A DNA stretch of 64,000 nt. Source: Paraburkholderia phenazinium (lineage in GTDB: Bacteria; Pseudomonadota; Gammaproteobacteria; Burkholderiales; Burkholderiaceae). This document shows, piece after piece, positions 62,432 through 64,000 of this stretch (within the stretch, counting starts at the first letter, position 1; every line of letters starts with the position of its first letter). The stretch is from assembly GCF_900142845.1 (NCBI RefSeq), contig NZ_FSRU01000001.1:2542001-2606000 (forward strand). Direction: 5' to 3'. The notes beneath the pieces are model-generated. The model ran no database searches and was not told the origin of the DNA. It worked only from the letters and a program-made list of their open reading frames with translations. Both the position numbers and the translations under genes were made by a program.

Positions 62432-63082
62432 ATGTTCAGCATGCCTGTCTTTCTTCAGGGTCTGCCGCTGCTGCTGCACGCGGCCATCGCCACGGTCGGC
62501 ATTTCGCTCACCGGGCTCGTGATCGGCTTCTTCGTCGCGATCGGCGTCTGTTCGGCGCGGCTGTCGGCGCATCGCGCGGCGCGCATGTTCGGCGGCGCGT
62601 ATGTGTTCTTCTTTCGCGGCGTGCCGATGCTCGTGCAATTGCTGCTGGTGTACTACCTGCTGCCCTTCGTCGGCATCAACGTGTCGCCGCTCGTTGCGGC
62701 GATCAGCGCCGTGTCGCTCTGCTCCGCTTCGTACATCGCCGAAATTTTGCGGGGCGGCTTCCTGAGCATTCCGCCGGGGCAGATCGAAGCCGCGCGCATG
62801 CTCGGCATGTCGCCGCTCGACATGCTGCGGCGCATTCAGGTGCCGCAGGCCTTCCGACTGACCTTGCCGTCGCTCGTCAACGAGATGGTGTTGCTGATCA
62901 AGGCCTCGTCGCTGATTTCGGTGGTCGGCGTAGCCGAGTTGACCCGCACCGCGCAGAACATCGCCGCCAGCACCTATCGTCCGCTTGAGGCATATCTCGC
63001 CGCGGGGCTGATCTATTTCGTCATCTGCGGGACGCTCGCGCTGGTCGCGCATGGCGCCGAACACCGCTTGCAGCAAGCCTGA
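62432..63082 (+). CDS. Amino-acid ABC transporter permease
   Basis: A 216-residue permease of the HisM/GlnP type with about five TMs. It carries the EAA loop ILRGGFLSIPPGQIEAARMLGMSPLDMLRRIQVPQAFRLTLPSLVNEM (read in parts) that contacts the ATPase, and the FRGVPMLVQLLLVYYLLP segment. It is 87 bases after the binding protein and ten before the second permease. Confidence 0.93.
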   Translation: MFSMPVFLQGLPLLLHAAIATVGISLTGLVIGFFVAIGVCSARLSAHRAARMFGGAYVFFFRGVPMLVQLLLVYYLLPFVGINVSPLVAAISAVSLCSASYIAEILRGGFLSIPPGQIEAARMLGMSPLDMLRRIQVPQAFRLTLPSLVNEMVLLIKASSLISVVGVAELTRTAQNIAASTYRPLEAYLAAGLIYFVICGTLALVAHGAEHRLQQA

Positions 63083-63092
63083 GAGCCAAGCC

Positions 63093-63755
63093 ATGCAGCA
63101 ATTCGACCCTACCGTCATCACGCACAACCTGCAGCCGATCGCAGCGGGCCTCGCGACGACCGTCGGCACGTGGGCCGCGGGCGTCGCCATCGGCATCCTG
63201 ATCGGCTTTCTGATTGCCGTGCTGCAACTCTTCTGCGGACGCTGGGTGCGCGGGTTCTTGCGCTTCTATATCGAACTGTTCCGCGGCACGCCGTTTCTGG
63301 TGCAACTCTTTCTGCTCTACTACGGCGGTCCGTCCATCGGCCTCACACTCGAACCGATGACCGCCGGTGTCCTCGGTCTCGGCCTGTACGGCAGCGCATA
63401 TTTTGCCGAGGCGTTCCGCTCGGGCTTCCAGTCGGTGCCGCCCGGCCATCTCGAAGCGGCGTCGTGCCTCGGCCTGTCGCGCTGGCAAGCGGTGCTGCGT
63501 ATTCAGGTGCCGCAGATGCTGGTGCTGATCGTCCCGGCGCTCACCAATCTGATCATCGTGCTCAGCAAGGAGACTGCCGTGCTGTCGATCGTCACCGTGC
63601 CTGAACTGACCTTCGTTCTGACCGGCATCGGCTCGGCCACCTTCGCTTTCGTCGAAACCTTGCTCGCGCTCTGCGTGTGTTACCTCGCGCTCGTCGAACT
63701 CACCTCGCGTGCCGGCATGTGGGCGGAAGCCCGCATTGCGCGGTTCATGGCATGA
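63093..63755 (+). CDS. Amino-acid ABC transporter permease
   Basis: A 220-residue partner permease with FRGTPFLVQLFLLYYGGPSIG and the EAA loop in FRSGFQSVPPGHLEAASCLGLSRWQAVLRIQVPQM (read in parts). It forms the heterodimeric pore with the preceding permease. Start is ATG 63093; an upstream frame from 63051 lies inside the previous gene. Confidence 0.92.
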   Translation: MQQFDPTVITHNLQPIAAGLATTVGTWAAGVAIGILIGFLIAVLQLFCGRWVRGFLRFYIELFRGTPFLVQLFLLYYGGPSIGLTLEPMTAGVLGLGLYGSAYFAEAFRSGFQSVPPGHLEAASCLGLSRWQAVLRIQVPQMLVLIVPALTNLIIVLSKETAVLSIVTVPELTFVLTGIGSATFAFVETLLALCVCYLALVELTSRAGMWAEARIARFMA

Positions 63756-63774
63756 ACGAACTCCGGATTGATCG

Positions 63775-64000
63775 ATGAATGCCCTTGCCGATATGCCCAC
63801 CTCCGAACCCACCGCCACCACGACCGCCGCACAAGCCAGCTGCGCGCCGCTGATCGAAGTACGCGACCTGCGCAAGCGCTTCGGCGAAGTCGACGTGCTG
63901 CGCGGCATCGATCTGGAGATCGCCAGATCCGAAGTGGTTTGCATCATCGGCCCGTCGGGGTCCGGCAAGAGCACCTTGCTGCGCTGTCTCGCCGCGCTCG
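63775..64000 (+). CDS. Amino-acid ABC transporter ATP-binding protein, 5' part
   Basis: The start of an ABC ATPase that runs off the window after 75 codons. A Thr/Ala-rich leader (~24 residues) precedes the domain start [24 protein letters not shown], and Walker A reads GPSGSGKST. Order and spacing make it the HisP/GlnQ-type ATPase of this transporter. Start is ATG 63775; a later Met at codon 7 is possible. Confidence 0.9.
   Translation, partial: MNALADMPTSEPTATTTAAQASCAPLIEVRDLRKRFGEVDVLRGIDLEIARSEVVCIIGPSGSGKSTLLRCLAAL

Noticed and set aside
1..64000. CRISPR arrays, insertion sequences, tRNA and rRNA genes
   Set aside because: No regularly spaced repeats, transposase domains or conserved RNA sequences were seen; the only tandem arrays are the short ones at 46574 and 61228.

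Overview
The window looks like chromosomal DNA of a Burkholderiaceae betaproteobacterium, most likely Paraburkholderia or a close relative. The reasons are the high GC content with strong GC3 bias, the many LysR/GntR/TetR/MerR regulators each beside one catabolic operon, duplicated glutathione S-transferases, a fused LivHM permease, a CioAB-type cytochrome bd operon with a DUF2474 small subunit, and several families typical of that group. This assignment is inference from gene content. I saw no rRNA, tRNA, insertion sequence, prophage or CRISPR array. The region reads as a metabolic accessory part of a large, multi-replicon-type genome.

Layout. 1-3.2 kb: the 3' part of a GntR/FCD regulator, small exported and hypothetical proteins, a C39-like peptidase and a BetR-HTH/receiver protein. 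3.2-5.6 kb: a signalling pair on the minus strand (periplasmic sulfite-oxidase-fold protein coupled to a hybrid histidine kinase). 5.8-10.6 kb: NERD helicase, two GSTs and a TPR-glycosyltransferase. 10.7-16.7 kb: a Zur-type regulator that may be leaderless, a lone receiver, kdgT plus an RraA-like aldolase, a phosphotransferase and a TetR. 16.8-23.5 kb: a DHA2 efflux pump, a zinc-ribbon membrane protein, a TAXI binding protein, and a MocR regulator divergent from an EamA exporter. 23.5-32.3 kb: a branched-chain-type ABC transporter (LivF, LivG, fused LivHM, LivK), divergent from a LysR, an FAD oxidoreductase and two carboxymuconolactone/AhpD-type proteins, which probably form one uptake and catabolism unit.

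32.3-38.6 kb: quinone oxidoreductase/LysR pair, GNAT acetyltransferase, MerR, an SsuA-like binding protein and an MscS channel with a clear terminator. 38.7-43.2 kb: a Baeyer-Villiger-type monooxygenase, SDR, PF10118 hydrolase and alpha/beta hydrolase operon. 43.2-46.0 kb: glycolipid-binding protein, urea transporter, class II aldolase and tautomerase. 46.0-47.3 kb: a strongly structured intergenic region that ends, on the minus strand, in a textbook intrinsic terminator (candidate sRNA), then a HigBA-like toxin-antitoxin pair. 47.3-50.1 kb: cydAB plus a 58-residue DUF2474 gene, preceded by a perfect FNR/Anr box and a second palindrome. 50.6-54.2 kb: a NarL-type response regulator, a hybrid histidine kinase and a divergent sigma-like protein. 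54.3-58.7 kb: a large GMC oxidoreductase-alpha/beta hydrolase fusion and a membrane protein. 58.8-64.0 kb: a GlcD-like FAD oxidase plus a 2-oxoglutarate/Fe(II) oxygenase, divergent from a polar amino-acid ABC transporter that runs off the end. Paired GTATATAC motifs and a 9-bp tandem repeat lie between them.

The least explained signals are the minus-strand structured RNA candidate near 46.1-46.3 kb, the double palindrome upstream of cydA, the cofactor-ligand-free SUOX-fold/kinase pair, and the repeat-rich divergent promoter at 61.2-61.5 kb.
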